From Desulfobulbaceae bacterium (GTDB taxonomy: Bacteria; Desulfobacterota; Desulfobulbia; Desulfobulbales; Desulfocapsaceae), in assembly GCA_024227155.1 (NCBI GenBank), contig JAAELB010000881.1:1-64000 (forward strand): a stretch of 64,000 nucleotides of DNA, read 5' to 3'. The notes beneath the pieces are model-generated. The model was not told where the DNA came from. It did no database searches and saw only the letters and a program-made list of their open reading frames with translations. Below are positions 33,773-42,818 of the stretch, in pieces. Position numbers and translations under genes: made by a program. Every line of letters starts with the position of its first letter. Position 1 is the stretch's first letter.

Positions 33773-33773
33773 G

Positions 33774-35078
33774 ATGGAAATTGTAACTGTTTCTCTACTC
33801 GCACTTGGGGCTCTCGTTCTTCTGCTCAGTTTTGGTGTACCGCTGCCATTCTGTTTTGGTGGAGCCCTGATGACTATGTATTTTTTGGGCGATGCTGCCA
33901 TGGAAGGAACTATGGTATGGGGCTATTCACAGCTCGCCAACCCGGTACTTCTCTGTATTCCGCTGTTTGTTTTTGCCGGAACTATCATGAGTGAAAGTGG
34001 TATTGCCGCAAGTTTACTGAAATTTGTCAATGTTTTTGTAGGCCGTATTCGTGGAGGGCTGGGGGTCGTGGCCTCGGTTAGTTGTGCTATCATTGGGGCC
34101 ATCTCTGGTAGTGGACTCACCGGGGTTGCAGCCACAGGGCCGCTGTTGATTCCTGAGATGGCTGAAAAGGGGTATCCCCGTGGATATGCCACAGCACTTG
34201 TGGCAAACTCTTCTGTTCTTGGGCTGTTGATCCCACCGAGCGTCACGATGATTATCTACGGCTGGGTAACTGATACCTCGATTCTTGCCTGTTTCCTGGC
34301 AACCCTCGGTCCCGGGCTGCTTATCACATTTCTCTTTTCAGTCGTTAATCTTGTGATGGCAAGAAAATTTCCATTAAAGCTAGATCCGCCAGCGACAAAA
34401 ACCGAGATAATAAAAGATGGACTCACTTGTACATCACGGGCAATACCAGCGCTGATTATGCCCCTTATTATTCTGGGTGGGATTTATGGCGGTATCATGA
34501 CCCCCACGGAGGCTGCCGCAGTTGCTGTAATTTATGCAATTCCAGTGGGTTTTCTGATCTATAAAGGGTTGACCTGGGAAACCTTTTTAAGGGCAGCTAA
34601 AAGCTCTGCCACCGCTGTCGGTGCCATCATGGTCATGATTATTTTCAGTCTTATGCTCAGTCAGATCTTTGTCATGGAAGATGTTCCCCAGGCATTGGTT
34701 GAAGGCATTTTCACCATAACTGAAAATAAGGTTCTACTGCTTATTCTAATAAACTTTCTGCTGTTTTTCGTCGGCATGATAGTCAACGATATTACAGCGA
34801 TCATTCTCATTGCACCCCTACTTCTTCCCCTTATGGAAGCTATTGGTGTATCGCCAATCCAGTTTGCTGCCATAATGGGAGTGAATACCGCAATGGGAGG
34901 AGTCACCCCACCATATGCATCAATTCTCTACCTTGGTATTCGAATAGGTAAGGTGGAGTTTTCAGAAGTTATTAAGCCCGCAATGATTCTTATTGTTTGC
35001 GGTTATGTACCCGTAGTTTTTCTAACCTCTCTCTGGCCTAATTTGTCTCTGTTTTTTCCTAGACTATTTGGCTACTAA
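33774..35078 (+). CDS. dctM: TRAP transporter large permease (DctM)
   Basis: 434 residues, about 12-13 helices. LLSFGVPLPFCFGGALM, IPLFVFAGTIMSESGIAASL, GAISGSGLTGVAATGPLLIPEM, LGLLIPPSVTMIIYGWVTD and AAIMGVNTAMGGVTPPYASILY are typical. GCAAAGGAG upstream lies in the end of dctQ. It should work with the two periplasmic binding proteins encoded next (35105 and 36287), probably importing the amino acid or derivative oxidised by the flavoprotein. Confidence 0.93.
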   Translation: MEIVTVSLLALGALVLLLSFGVPLPFCFGGALMTMYFLGDAAMEGTMVWGYSQLANPVLLCIPLFVFAGTIMSESGIAASLLKFVNVFVGRIRGGLGVVASVSCAIIGAISGSGLTGVAATGPLLIPEMAEKGYPRGYATALVANSSVLGLLIPPSVTMIIYGWVTDTSILACFLATLGPGLLITFLFSVVNLVMARKFPLKLDPPATKTEIIKDGLTCTSRAIPALIMPLIILGGIYGGIMTPTEAAAVAVIYAIPVGFLIYKGLTWETFLRAAKSSATAVGAIMVMIIFSLMLSQIFVMEDVPQALVEGIFTITENKVLLLILINFLLFFVGMIVNDITAIILIAPLLLPLMEAIGVSPIQFAAIMGVNTAMGGVTPPYASILYLGIRIGKVEFSEVIKPAMILIVCGYVPVVFLTSLWPNLSLFFPRLFGY

Positions 35079-35104
35079 TCAAAAATTACCAACAGGAGTA
35101 AAAA

Positions 35105-36103
35105 ATGAAAAAGCGTTTTTTCGCCAATGTTTTGATTCTCGCAACCAGCATGGCTCTTATGGCAGGAACCATTCAGGCAAAAACATTAAAGATTTCCCAC
35201 CTGAGACCCCAGGGAACAGCTATAGATAAGGATCTTCGCTGGTTTTCAGATACCTTAAAAGATGTGTCTGGTGGCAAATTAAAGGGCAAGTTGTATCCCG
35301 CAAGTGCCCTGGGTGATTATACCATCGTACAGGAAAGGGTTGGCCTGGGAGCAGTCGATATGGCATGTCAGCCGCCATCGTCAGCGGCAGACAAGCGTTT
35401 TCAACTGGTGTATTTCCCTTATATGATGAAAAACTGGGATCAGGCTAAGAAAAATTACAGTGCTGGGGCACCTTTGCGCAACGTTGTGGCGGATCTTTAT
35501 GCTGAGCAGGATATACATCTGCTGGCTGTCTGGCCAGTCTATTTTGGTGGTATTGCCTTTAATACCGAGGTGAAGGGTGCGGGAGACCCTGATGCAGCAA
35601 AGGGAATAAAACTTCGCGTTCCTCCAATGAAAACCTTTCAGCTCCTTGCTGATACCACAGGCTACCTTGGAACACCAATTCCTTTTTCAGATGCCTTTAC
35701 CGCTGTGCAGACAGGGGTTGTTGATGGTGTGATTGGCTCAGGCGCAGAAGGGTACTATTCCTCTTTTAGAGATGTAACGAAAAACTACCTGCCATCTAAT
35801 ACCCACTTTGAAGTGTGGTATCTGATAATCAGCAAGAAAAAATTTGATAAACTCTCTGATGAAGGAAAAAAGCAGCTGCAGGATGTTGCCAATCAGTTTG
35901 AAGATCGTCGCTGGAATGTAGCGGAAGCGGACCAGAAAGCTAACGAACAACGCCTTGCTGACTATGGTGCAACCATACTTCCAATCAGTGATGAAGAGAT
36001 CGCCGCTACCGCCAAGAAAGTCCGGACAGTTGTGTGGCCTCAGATTCTCGAAGATGTGGGAACCGAATGGGGACAGTCCGTTCTTGATGGTATAGTTGAG
36101 TAA
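35105..36103 (+). CDS. dctP: TRAP transporter periplasmic binding protein (DctP), first copy
   Basis: 332 residues, AGGAG before the ATG. Signal peptide (RFFANVLILATSMALMAGTIQA) then LKISHLRPQGTAIDKDLRWF. The binding cleft shows LRVPPMKTFQLLADTTGYLGTP (with the conserved Arg) and DAFTAVQTGVVDGVIGSGAEGY. The protein shares its subgroup with the gene at 36287 (both have GDY..VQERV, WPVYFGGI and RVPP), so the two are paralogues in one operon. Expected to feed DctQM encoded just upstream. Confidence 0.92.
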   Translation: MKKRFFANVLILATSMALMAGTIQAKTLKISHLRPQGTAIDKDLRWFSDTLKDVSGGKLKGKLYPASALGDYTIVQERVGLGAVDMACQPPSSAADKRFQLVYFPYMMKNWDQAKKNYSAGAPLRNVVADLYAEQDIHLLAVWPVYFGGIAFNTEVKGAGDPDAAKGIKLRVPPMKTFQLLADTTGYLGTPIPFSDAFTAVQTGVVDGVIGSGAEGYYSSFRDVTKNYLPSNTHFEVWYLIISKKKFDKLSDEGKKQLQDVANQFEDRRWNVAEADQKANEQRLADYGATILPISDEEIAATAKKVRTVVWPQILEDVGTEWGQSVLDGIVE

Positions 36104-36114
36104 TTTTACAGCTT

Positions 36115-36228
36115 CTATCACCCCACAAGGAGGTATAAGTGCCTTGTCGGTTATTTTAAGTACCTAATTTCAAAACACTCTCCTGATTTCATGTTTTTTA
36201 TGACATGCTTTTAGGAGTAAGGCACTAA
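36115..36228 (-). repeat. Dispersed TTAGTGCC repeat, copy J (reverse)
   Basis: Read on the minus strand: TTAGTGCCTTACTCCTAAAA from 36228, CATAAAAAACATG loop, ATCAGGAG, AAGGCACTTATACC, then terminal hairpin of the CCCC-TTGT-GGGG type (CCTCCTTGTGGGG with one mismatch) and GATAG to 36115. It sits between the two dctP genes. Confidence 0.9.
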
Positions 36229-36260
36229 TCTTCCCTGACAAGAAGCTGTCGGGGAAGATT
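36227..36260. terminator. Hairpin between the two dctP genes
   Basis: AATCTTCCCTGACA (36227-36240) pairs with TGTCGGGGAAGATT (36247-36260), one mismatch in 14 bp, then GTGTTTTC. Could attenuate transcription into the second dctP. Confidence 0.55.
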
Positions 36261-36286
36261 GTGTTTTCAATCAAAGGGAGGCCACT

Positions 36287-37288
36287 ATGAAGAAGGGGAG
36301 TTATATCCTGCTTTTAAGTTTGGCGTTGTTAATCGTTTGCAGTTGTCAACTCTATGGAGAAACATCAGACCGATGGAAAGTTGGGCATATTCGTCAATCC
36401 GGTTCCGCAATAGATAAGGATCTGCATCAGTTTATTGATCGGATCAGCACTGAGATTGATAATAAAATTGTCTTTGACATCTATCCGGGTAACAGGTTAG
36501 GCGATTATTCTGTGGTACAGGAGCGTGTTTCTTTTGGTGAAGTGCAACTCTATGTTGGACCACTGGCAACCTCTATCGACAAGCGATTACTTCTTGCAAC
36601 GATTCCATACTTGGTTAATAACTGGTCCGAGGCCAGAAAAACCTATGTTCAGGATAGTGATCTCTTTAAAATAGTAGCTGGCTATCTGGAAGAACAGAAT
36701 ATCAAGCTTCTTGGGGGGTGGCCTGTCTATTTTGGTGGCATTGGTCTGAGAGAAAATCCACCTGAGCCTGGAAATCCAGACGTAAATAAAGAAATGATAA
36801 TCCGGGTTCCTCCCATTCGCAGTTTCGAGCTGGCTGCCAGGGAACTTGGCTATACTGCATATCCCATCACCTGGACCTACGCAAAGATGGGATTAAAGAC
36901 CGGAATGGTTGATGGTATAATCGGTGGCGGTGCTGAAGGTTACAGTAATTTAACGGAATCAATTAAGTACTATATTCCGGTGAGAGACCATTTTGAATAC
37001 TGGTTTATGTATATGAACCTGAATACATGGAATGGGCTCTCAGAAGAAGAGCAATTACTCTTTCTCGGAGCAGCCAAAAAGATGGAAAAGGACCGTTATC
37101 TCGTTGCTGAAACCCAGGAAAAAGAAAGTATCCAGTTATTAAAGAAGAGAGGTGTCACAATTCTCGAACTAAGTGATGCTGAGTTGAAGGCAATGCGGGA
37201 TAAAATCCAACAAAAGGTGTGGCCGCAGCTGGAAAAAGAAGTCGGGCCCGAGTTTTCTCGGATATTAGCTGAGATTCAAGAAAGATAA
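36287..37288 (+). CDS. dctP: TRAP transporter periplasmic binding protein (DctP), second copy
   Basis: 333 residues; GGGAGG before the ATG. Signal peptide contains LLLSLALLIVCSCQLYG; the Cys at C-S-C could be a lipobox, so it may be a lipoprotein, unlike the first copy. The cleft motifs IRVPPIRSFELAARELGYTA and GLKTGMVDGIIGGGAEGYSN follow the first copy, but TAVQTG is replaced by MGLKTG. Two binding proteins with one DctQM suggest a second substrate or a sensor role. Repeat copy J and a hairpin separate it from the first dctP. Nothing else is seen before the convergent activator gene. Confidence 0.88.
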   Translation: MKKGSYILLLSLALLIVCSCQLYGETSDRWKVGHIRQSGSAIDKDLHQFIDRISTEIDNKIVFDIYPGNRLGDYSVVQERVSFGEVQLYVGPLATSIDKRLLLATIPYLVNNWSEARKTYVQDSDLFKIVAGYLEEQNIKLLGGWPVYFGGIGLRENPPEPGNPDVNKEMIIRVPPIRSFELAARELGYTAYPITWTYAKMGLKTGMVDGIIGGGAEGYSNLTESIKYYIPVRDHFEYWFMYMNLNTWNGLSEEEQLLFLGAAKKMEKDRYLVAETQEKESIQLLKKRGVTILELSDAELKAMRDKIQQKVWPQLEKEVGPEFSRILAEIQER

Positions 37289-37363
37289 TATAGCTGCACT
37301 ACTGGGGCTTTGTCAAAGTGACAGAGAACCTGCCGCTCTGCACGTCACCCGCCATCTGTTTTA

Positions 37364-39265
37364 CTATCGTTCCAGTTTGTAATGTTTAACCTTGCGATAG
37401 AGCGTAGCACGAGAAATCCCCAGCCTCCTAGCTGTTTCAGCCATATTGAACTCTGTTGTATTCAATATGGCTGAAATCATTTTCTGTTCCATATCCTGCA
37501 ATGTTCCAGCCGTTATGGTCTTGTCTACTGCAGTCTGCTTCTCAAGAGCGAGATCTTTAGCTGTAATTATATCACTATCACAAACGTGTAGTGCTCTTTG
37601 GATGGTGTTTTCCAGTTCTCGAATATTTCCGGGCCAAGCATAAGACACCAGGGCCTCAAGGGCGTCGACTGTAAATTTCTGTTTTTGCCCTGTTTTTCTA
37701 AGAAAATAGAGTGCCAGGGCCTTGATATCCTCAGCACCTCTATCCCGTAAGGGAGGGATCTTGATTTGCAGGATATTTAAGCGATAGTAGAGGTCTTGCC
37801 TGAAACGATTTTTTAATATTGCCTCCGGTAGATTTACGTGGGTCGAGGCAATTATACGTGCATCAGTTTGTAGAACTTTTTGCCCTCCAATCGGTTGGAT
37901 CTCCCCTGTTTGCAGTACTCGTAGCAGCTTGACCTGCATGTCATGGGGCATATCACCAATTTCGTCAAGCAGGATTGTTCCACCGCTCGCCAGTGCAAAC
38001 TTTCCAGGACGACCTCCTTTTAAGGCACCTGTGAAGGCGCCCTCCACATAGCCAAAGAGTTCGCTTTCAAGCAGTTCTCCAGGGATGGCACCGCAATTAA
38101 TAGGTACAAATGGCTGGTCCGTTTGAGCTATGCCATTATGGATCGCCTGGGCAAAAAGCTCCTTGCCGGTTCCGGTTTCGCCAATGAGCAAGACAGTAGA
38201 GTTTGATTGCGAGGCGCGCTTGGCCAACTCCACCGCCTCTTGAAAAAGTGGTGAGGTACCGATAAGGGAATCAAAGGTGAAAAATGGTTTTGTCCCGGAA
38301 ATTTTATCAACCAGTTTGCGAATATTATTGAATTCGGCAAAGTCAATCACGGCACCGAGCAATTTTTCTGTTTTAGAAACAACTGGCTGAGCTGAATAAA
38401 ATATGTGAATATCTCTATTTTTGTCCTGGATATGCGCTTCTCTGTTTTTCCAGTTATTAGGGTTTGTTAGTAGATTCTTTAAATCGATGCTCATATCGCC
38501 AAGCTTGGAGACCGGCTGTCCTTCCAGATCATTACACTGCAGGATCTGTTTACCCTGGCGATTAATCTTTCTAATGTGCAGTTTTTTGTCCAGAGTGATT
38601 AAACCTGTTCCGGATGATTCTATGACACTATCTAGAAAACCGATGTAGAGGGACATCTCCTTATTACGGCGCAGCAGTCTCATATGTCTTTCAATGGAAC
38701 GTGCGGCGAAGGTGATCATGATCAAGGTATGAGGGTGGACAAGACTTGAAACGCCTACCACACAGAGGATGCCTAGTAAAGATTTGTTTTGACCAAAGAT
38801 AGGAGCCGCCGAGCTGGTGAAGCCGTGGGCTCGTTTACAATAATGATCTTTGTCGTTCAGTTGTATTGATGCCTGGAGTTTTAGGGCAAGACTGGTGGCC
38901 GTTGTACCAACATCTTTTTCTGTCCACCTGTACCCCGGAGAGAAATTTCGATCAGCTGAATTTTTTTTAAACGCATCTGCACCTGCGAAATGAAGGATAT
39001 ATCCATCACTATCGGCAAAGCCCACCAGAAAGTCCTCCGGTGACATAAGATCATAAAACTCGTCAATGGTTGCGTTTACCAAGGCTAAAGTTTCCTGGTT
39101 TGCAGTTTTGCGGCTTTCAAGCTCAGTGGCAGATAGTTTTAGGTGATCTTTTTTTCTTTCTTCCCGGTCTATGCCGTAGGTTTTGGAACGTTTATGTGAA
39201 CGTTCAATAACCTTCTGCATCTGCTCAGTTGTAAGAATTGCTCCTTTCAGACTGTTGTTTTGCAT
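37364..39265 (-). CDS. Sigma54-dependent activator of the AcoR family
   Basis: 633 residues. N-terminal sensor with a GAF-like domain (about residues 60-200, GYRWTEKDVGTTATSLALKL) and a PAS-like segment (210-320), then an AAA+ domain with Walker A GETGTGKE, the sigma54-contacting GAFTGA loop (YVEGAFTGALKGG), Walker B GGTILLDEIGD and R-finger region, and a C-terminal Fis-type helix-turn-helix (MAETARRLGISRATLYRK). It should activate -24/-12 promoters from remote sites; the TGTC-N9-GACA dyads at 28.3-29.5 kb and the sigma54 promoters there are the obvious targets. It lies convergent to that operon. The inducer is probably the imported substrate. Confidence 0.92.
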   Translation of the reverse strand: MQNNSLKGAILTTEQMQKVIERSHKRSKTYGIDREERKKDHLKLSATELESRKTANQETLALVNATIDEFYDLMSPEDFLVGFADSDGYILHFAGADAFKKNSADRNFSPGYRWTEKDVGTTATSLALKLQASIQLNDKDHYCKRAHGFTSSAAPIFGQNKSLLGILCVVGVSSLVHPHTLIMITFAARSIERHMRLLRRNKEMSLYIGFLDSVIESSGTGLITLDKKLHIRKINRQGKQILQCNDLEGQPVSKLGDMSIDLKNLLTNPNNWKNREAHIQDKNRDIHIFYSAQPVVSKTEKLLGAVIDFAEFNNIRKLVDKISGTKPFFTFDSLIGTSPLFQEAVELAKRASQSNSTVLLIGETGTGKELFAQAIHNGIAQTDQPFVPINCGAIPGELLESELFGYVEGAFTGALKGGRPGKFALASGGTILLDEIGDMPHDMQVKLLRVLQTGEIQPIGGQKVLQTDARIIASTHVNLPEAILKNRFRQDLYYRLNILQIKIPPLRDRGAEDIKALALYFLRKTGQKQKFTVDALEALVSYAWPGNIRELENTIQRALHVCDSDIITAKDLALEKQTAVDKTITAGTLQDMEQKMISAILNTTEFNMAETARRLGISRATLYRKVKHYKLER

Positions 39266-39441
39266 AATAAGTCAAGTGGAAGAGGGGATGTCTAGTTCTC
39301 AAAATGGTTATGGACCGAGTCTTGGGATGTTTCCCTTTTACCAAGATTACTTTATGTATAACGTATTACCCGGATTTCGCAATCAGTGGGAGTGCATTTA
39401 TGAGGTGAAATTGTTGAAACGTGAGGGGGGGGAGTGGTACA

Positions 39442-39491
39442 GAAAAAAAGTGCGGCGTTCATCGACATATCTCTACTATATCGATGAACGC
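39442..39491 (-). terminator. Rho-independent terminator of the symporter gene
   Basis: On the minus strand GCGTTCATCGA (39491-39481) and TCGATGAACGC (39465-39455) form an 11-bp perfect stem, followed by GCAC and seven T (39448-39442). No gene was recognised between 39266 and 39441. Confidence 0.85.
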
Positions 39492-39504
39492 TACGGTCAT
39501 TACA

Positions 39505-40842
39505 TTACTGCTGGGCAGCAAAATAATTTTTTGTTTCAGAGACAATTACAGGGGTAAGCATGATCAAACCGATAAGGTTTGGAATCGCCATAAGCCCATT
39601 AAGGGTATCTGAAATGTTCCACACGAGGCTCAGTTTAGCCACCGCACCAACACCGATGAGGCAGATGAAGAGAATACGGTATGGCATGATAACTTTTTTA
39701 CCAAAGAGGTATTCAATGGATTTTTCCCCATAGTAACACCAGCCCAGCATTGTTGAATAGGCAAAAAGTACAATACCAATAGTTACAATCAGAGCTCCAC
39801 CAGGCATGCCCAGTTGAAAGGCACTTGTGGTCAGCTCAGCACCTGTGAGTCCGCTGGACCATGCACCGGTGAGGATGAGAACCAGTCCTGTCATGGTACA
39901 GACAATCAATGTATCAATAAAGGTCTGGGTCATTGATACCAGTGCCTGGGTTACAGGATGCTTGGTCTGGGCAGCAGCAGCGGCGATCGGCGCGCTACCT
40001 AAACCTGATTCATTGGAAAATACACCGCGGGCAACACCCATACGAATGGCGAGCATTATACCTGCACCGGCAAATCCACCAACCGCTGCAGTTGGGTTAA
40101 ATGCCTGCTTGACGATGAACAACAGGGCTGAAGGAACTTCGCCAATGTGGGTCAAAATGATATAACAGGCGGCGGCCATGTAGAACACGATCATGATAGG
40201 AACCAAAATACTGGTAACTCGACCAATACTCTTGATTCCGCCTAAAATAACGGCTGCTGTACAGACCATCAGAGTAATTCCGGTAACCCAGGTGGGGATA
40301 CTGAAAGTGGCTTCAACCGCATCGGCTACTGAATTGGACTGTACCATATTACCAATACCAAATGCTGCAACGGCAGCAAATATTGCGAATATGGCACCAA
40401 GCCATGGGAGGTTGAGGCCTTTAGAGATATAATACATAGGCCCACCACTCATTTCACCATTTTCATCAACTTCTCTGTACTTTACTGCAAGAACAGCTTC
40501 TCCGTATTTGGTTGCCATACCAACGAGGCCGGTAATCCACATCCAAAATAGAGCACCAGGACCACCAACTGCAATTGCTGTTGCAACACCGGCAATGTTA
40601 CCAGTACCAACAGTGGCGGAAAGGGCGGTCATCAGAGCCTGGAAATGGGTGATATCTCCTGGCTCGTCGCTATCTTCTTTTCTCTTGATGAGGGCAAGAT
40701 AGAGAGCGTGCCCTAACTTAGTAAACTGTATACCGCGAAGAGAGAGTGTGAGCCAAAATCCAGTACCAACAAGCAAGATTAACATTGGAGGACCCCATGC
40801 AAAGGCGCCTATTTTTCCAACGAGTGCTTCAAAAGCTTCCAT
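39505..40842 (-). CDS. Sodium:alanine/glycine symporter (AGCS family)
   Basis: 445 residues, 10-11 hydrophobic helices. AGCS signature regions: [63 protein letters not shown], and [21 protein letters not shown]. The family imports alanine or glycine with sodium. Placed 300 bp from lpd and the gcv operon, glycine is the likely substrate, feeding the glycine cleavage system. The 5' leader contains a 10-bp hairpin, CCTGCCATAA paired with TTATGGCAGG (40875-40899); I could not fit a known glycine riboswitch to it or to the rest of 40843-41138. Confidence 0.9.
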   Translation of the reverse strand: MEAFEALVGKIGAFAWGPPMLILLVGTGFWLTLSLRGIQFTKLGHALYLALIKRKEDSDEPGDITHFQALMTALSATVGTGNIAGVATAIAVGGPGALFWMWITGLVGMATKYGEAVLAVKYREVDENGEMSGGPMYYISKGLNLPWLGAIFAIFAAVAAFGIGNMVQSNSVADAVEATFSIPTWVTGITLMVCTAAVILGGIKSIGRVTSILVPIMIVFYMAAACYIILTHIGEVPSALLFIVKQAFNPTAAVGGFAGAGIMLAIRMGVARGVFSNESGLGSAPIAAAAAQTKHPVTQALVSMTQTFIDTLIVCTMTGLVLILTGAWSSGLTGAELTTSAFQLGMPGGALIVTIGIVLFAYSTMLGWCYYGEKSIEYLFGKKVIMPYRILFICLIGVGAVAKLSLVWNISDTLNGLMAIPNLIGLIMLTPVIVSETKNYFAAQQ

Positions 40843-41138
40843 ATAACCTCCTATTTATCCTGATAAATACGTCGCCTGCCATAACCAATTTATGGCAGGT
40901 TAAATTAACCTCTATCTATATTAAGCATCCGTTCCCGAAGGTCTAGTGCCCTTGTATGCAGAGGGTATCACGCCGTGCAGGTCAAACTCTGGTTTTTGAT
41001 ATAGGGTATTTTCCCGATTTTGAGTAGTGTTTTTTTTGTTTATATAAAACTTATTTTCAGCAAACGGAATTTATGGTCCTTCCTGGGAGGACGTTTTTTG
41101 AGCAGTTTCAGAAAAAAATCCTCTGTCCATGAAAGATA

Positions 41139-42572
41139 TTACGAATGTAGTGGCATATCAAGTGCTTTAAAGGAAGTTTCAAGAAGAACTTCAGCTAAAG
41201 TGGGGTGTGCATGGATTGTTTCGGCGATGTCCTTCACCCCTGCGCCCATGTGCATGGCAATCCCTGCTTCTCCAAGGAGATCAGTTGCATGGGGGCCAGC
41301 AATATGCACACCCAGGATTTTACCTGTCTCGGAGTTAGAGACTATTTTTGCCTGGCCTGCAATTTCACCAAGAACCTGGGCCTTTCCAGAAGTTCTGAAG
41401 AGAACGGAGTCAGCTCGAACATTGTCAAATTTTTCTCTGGCTTCCTTTTCCGAAAGCCCAATATTGCCTATCTCAGGAGAAGTGAAAATGGCACCGGGTA
41501 TTTGCTCGTACTGCATTGATTTTTCAGCACCAAAGCAGTTCTCGACAGCTATCTCTCCTTCAGTGGAAGCGACGTGTGCGAGCATCACCTTGCCGGGCCC
41601 CAGCAGATCCCCTATTGCATAGACGTCGCTGTTGGAGGTGAGCATTTTTTCATCAGCTTTTACCCACCCGCGTTCGTCCATTTCAACTCCAATATTTTCA
41701 AGGCCAAGCCCATCACTGTTTGCCTTTCGTCCAATACAAACTACAAGTTTATCAGTTTGTTCTGTTGTTATTTCACTTTCTTTTTTGCTGGGATTATCAT
41801 TAAATGGAGAAGGGCCACATGAGATTGTGAGTTTTTCGTCTTCCTGTTTAGCTGACTGGACGGTTCGGTTGACAAGGAGTTTGATTTTTCTCTTCTTCAT
41901 CTCCCGTGTCAGCAATTTGGAGCAGTCTTCATCCACAGACGGGAGAGGAAGAGGTCGGTCAAGGGCTTCGACTAAAGTGACATTGGCACCAAGGCTGTTC
42001 CAGATAAAAGCAAACTCACAGCCGATGACTCCGGCCCCGACGATGGTTATGTTGTCAGGAATTGTCTCCAGGTCGAGCACGTCGTCACTGGAAAGAATGG
42101 TCTGGCCATTGAACGGAAGTGAAGGAATTGTGGTGGGTCGACTTCCCGTTGCCAGTATGAGTTTGTCCCACTGGCAGGTTAGCTTGTTGCCGTCATTCTT
42201 TGTTATTTCAAGGTGGTTTGGCTCGGGGATGTATGCACTGCCCTCAATGTATTCAATGCCGTGTTTTTTCAAAAGGCCCAAAATTCCACGTGCCTGTGTT
42301 GAAATAACAGATTCTTTGCGCTTTATCAGCTTGCTCATATTGCAGGAAGGAACCGAGCTGTTTTCTATACCAAAATCATCAGCTTTTTTTATGTTTTCCA
42401 GTAAGTCGGCAGATTTTTTTAGGATTTTTGAAGGAATGCAGCCATAATTAAGGCAAGTTCCACCCACTTTTGCTTTTTCTACAAGAGTAACTTCAGCACC
42501 CATTTGAGCAGCTCGTATTGCAGCAACATATCCACCAGGACCAGCTCCGATTATGGCGATCTTTATGTTCAT
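41139..42572 (-). CDS. lpdA: Dihydrolipoyl dehydrogenase (L protein of glycine cleavage)
   Basis: 477 residues; AGAGGAAGG before the ATG. FAD motif GAGPGGYVAAIRAAQMGAEV, redox-active disulfide C40/C45 in GGTCLNYGCIPSK, NAD-binding GAGVIGCEFAFIWNSLGANV, AIGDLLGPGKVMLAHVASTEG, and the C-terminal HAHPTLAEVLLE with the active-site His-Glu pair. It reoxidises the dihydrolipoyl arm of the H protein with NAD+. The gene is divergent from gcvT with 246 bp between starts, and that gap contains shared control elements. Confidence 0.95.
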   Translation of the reverse strand: MNIKIAIIGAGPGGYVAAIRAAQMGAEVTLVEKAKVGGTCLNYGCIPSKILKKSADLLENIKKADDFGIENSSVPSCNMSKLIKRKESVISTQARGILGLLKKHGIEYIEGSAYIPEPNHLEITKNDGNKLTCQWDKLILATGSRPTTIPSLPFNGQTILSSDDVLDLETIPDNITIVGAGVIGCEFAFIWNSLGANVTLVEALDRPLPLPSVDEDCSKLLTREMKKRKIKLLVNRTVQSAKQEDEKLTISCGPSPFNDNPSKKESEITTEQTDKLVVCIGRKANSDGLGLENIGVEMDERGWVKADEKMLTSNSDVYAIGDLLGPGKVMLAHVASTEGEIAVENCFGAEKSMQYEQIPGAIFTSPEIGNIGLSEKEAREKFDNVRADSVLFRTSGKAQVLGEIAGQAKIVSNSETGKILGVHIAGPHATDLLGEAGIAMHMGAGVKDIAETIHAHPTLAEVLLETSFKALDMPLHS

Positions 42573-42633
42573 AACCTTCCTCTTTTATTATGAATTGTAA
42601 ATGGTGGCTAGCGCTCGTTTTGCTACTAACTAT

Positions 42634-42713
42634 CGTAAAAAGCACAGCCTCTGCGGTTGTAAAACGTAAAAAATTAGCATCTTCGTTGACAATATGAACA
42701 ATATAACGTAAAA
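42634..42713. promoter_or_regulatory. Three CGTAAAA direct repeats in the lpdA-gcvT intergenic region
   Basis: CGTAAAA at 42634, 42665 and 42707, spaced 31 and 42 bp, that is close to three and four helical turns; the last two extend to CGTAAAAAATTAGC and CGTAAAATAATTGC. The third overlaps the -10 box of the candidate gcvT promoter. Confidence 0.4.
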
Positions 42714-42714
42714 T
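42686..42714 (+). promoter_or_regulatory. Sigma70 promoter of the gcv operon
   Basis: TTGACA (42686-42691), 17-bp spacer, TAAAAT (42709-42714). It predicts a leader of about 100 nt before gcvT. Confidence 0.65.
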
Positions 42715-42818
42715 AATTGCGAAATCAATGAAAATAACCACAGGTACAATGGTTCTCGTTGTGAGGACCTAAGCTTTACATTCCTTTTAATCGTGGTTTT
42801 CCAAAGGAGGTGAACAGT

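Noticed and set aside
39183-39557. Plus-strand frame of 124 codons between the activator and the symporter genes
   Set aside because: It runs antisense over the start of the activator, through the symporter terminator and into the symporter 3' end; its composition does not look like a protein.
40843-42818. Glycine riboswitch upstream of the symporter or gcvT
   Set aside because: I looked for the conserved tandem aptamer cores on both strands of the leaders and did not find them; only a simple hairpin and direct repeats are visible.
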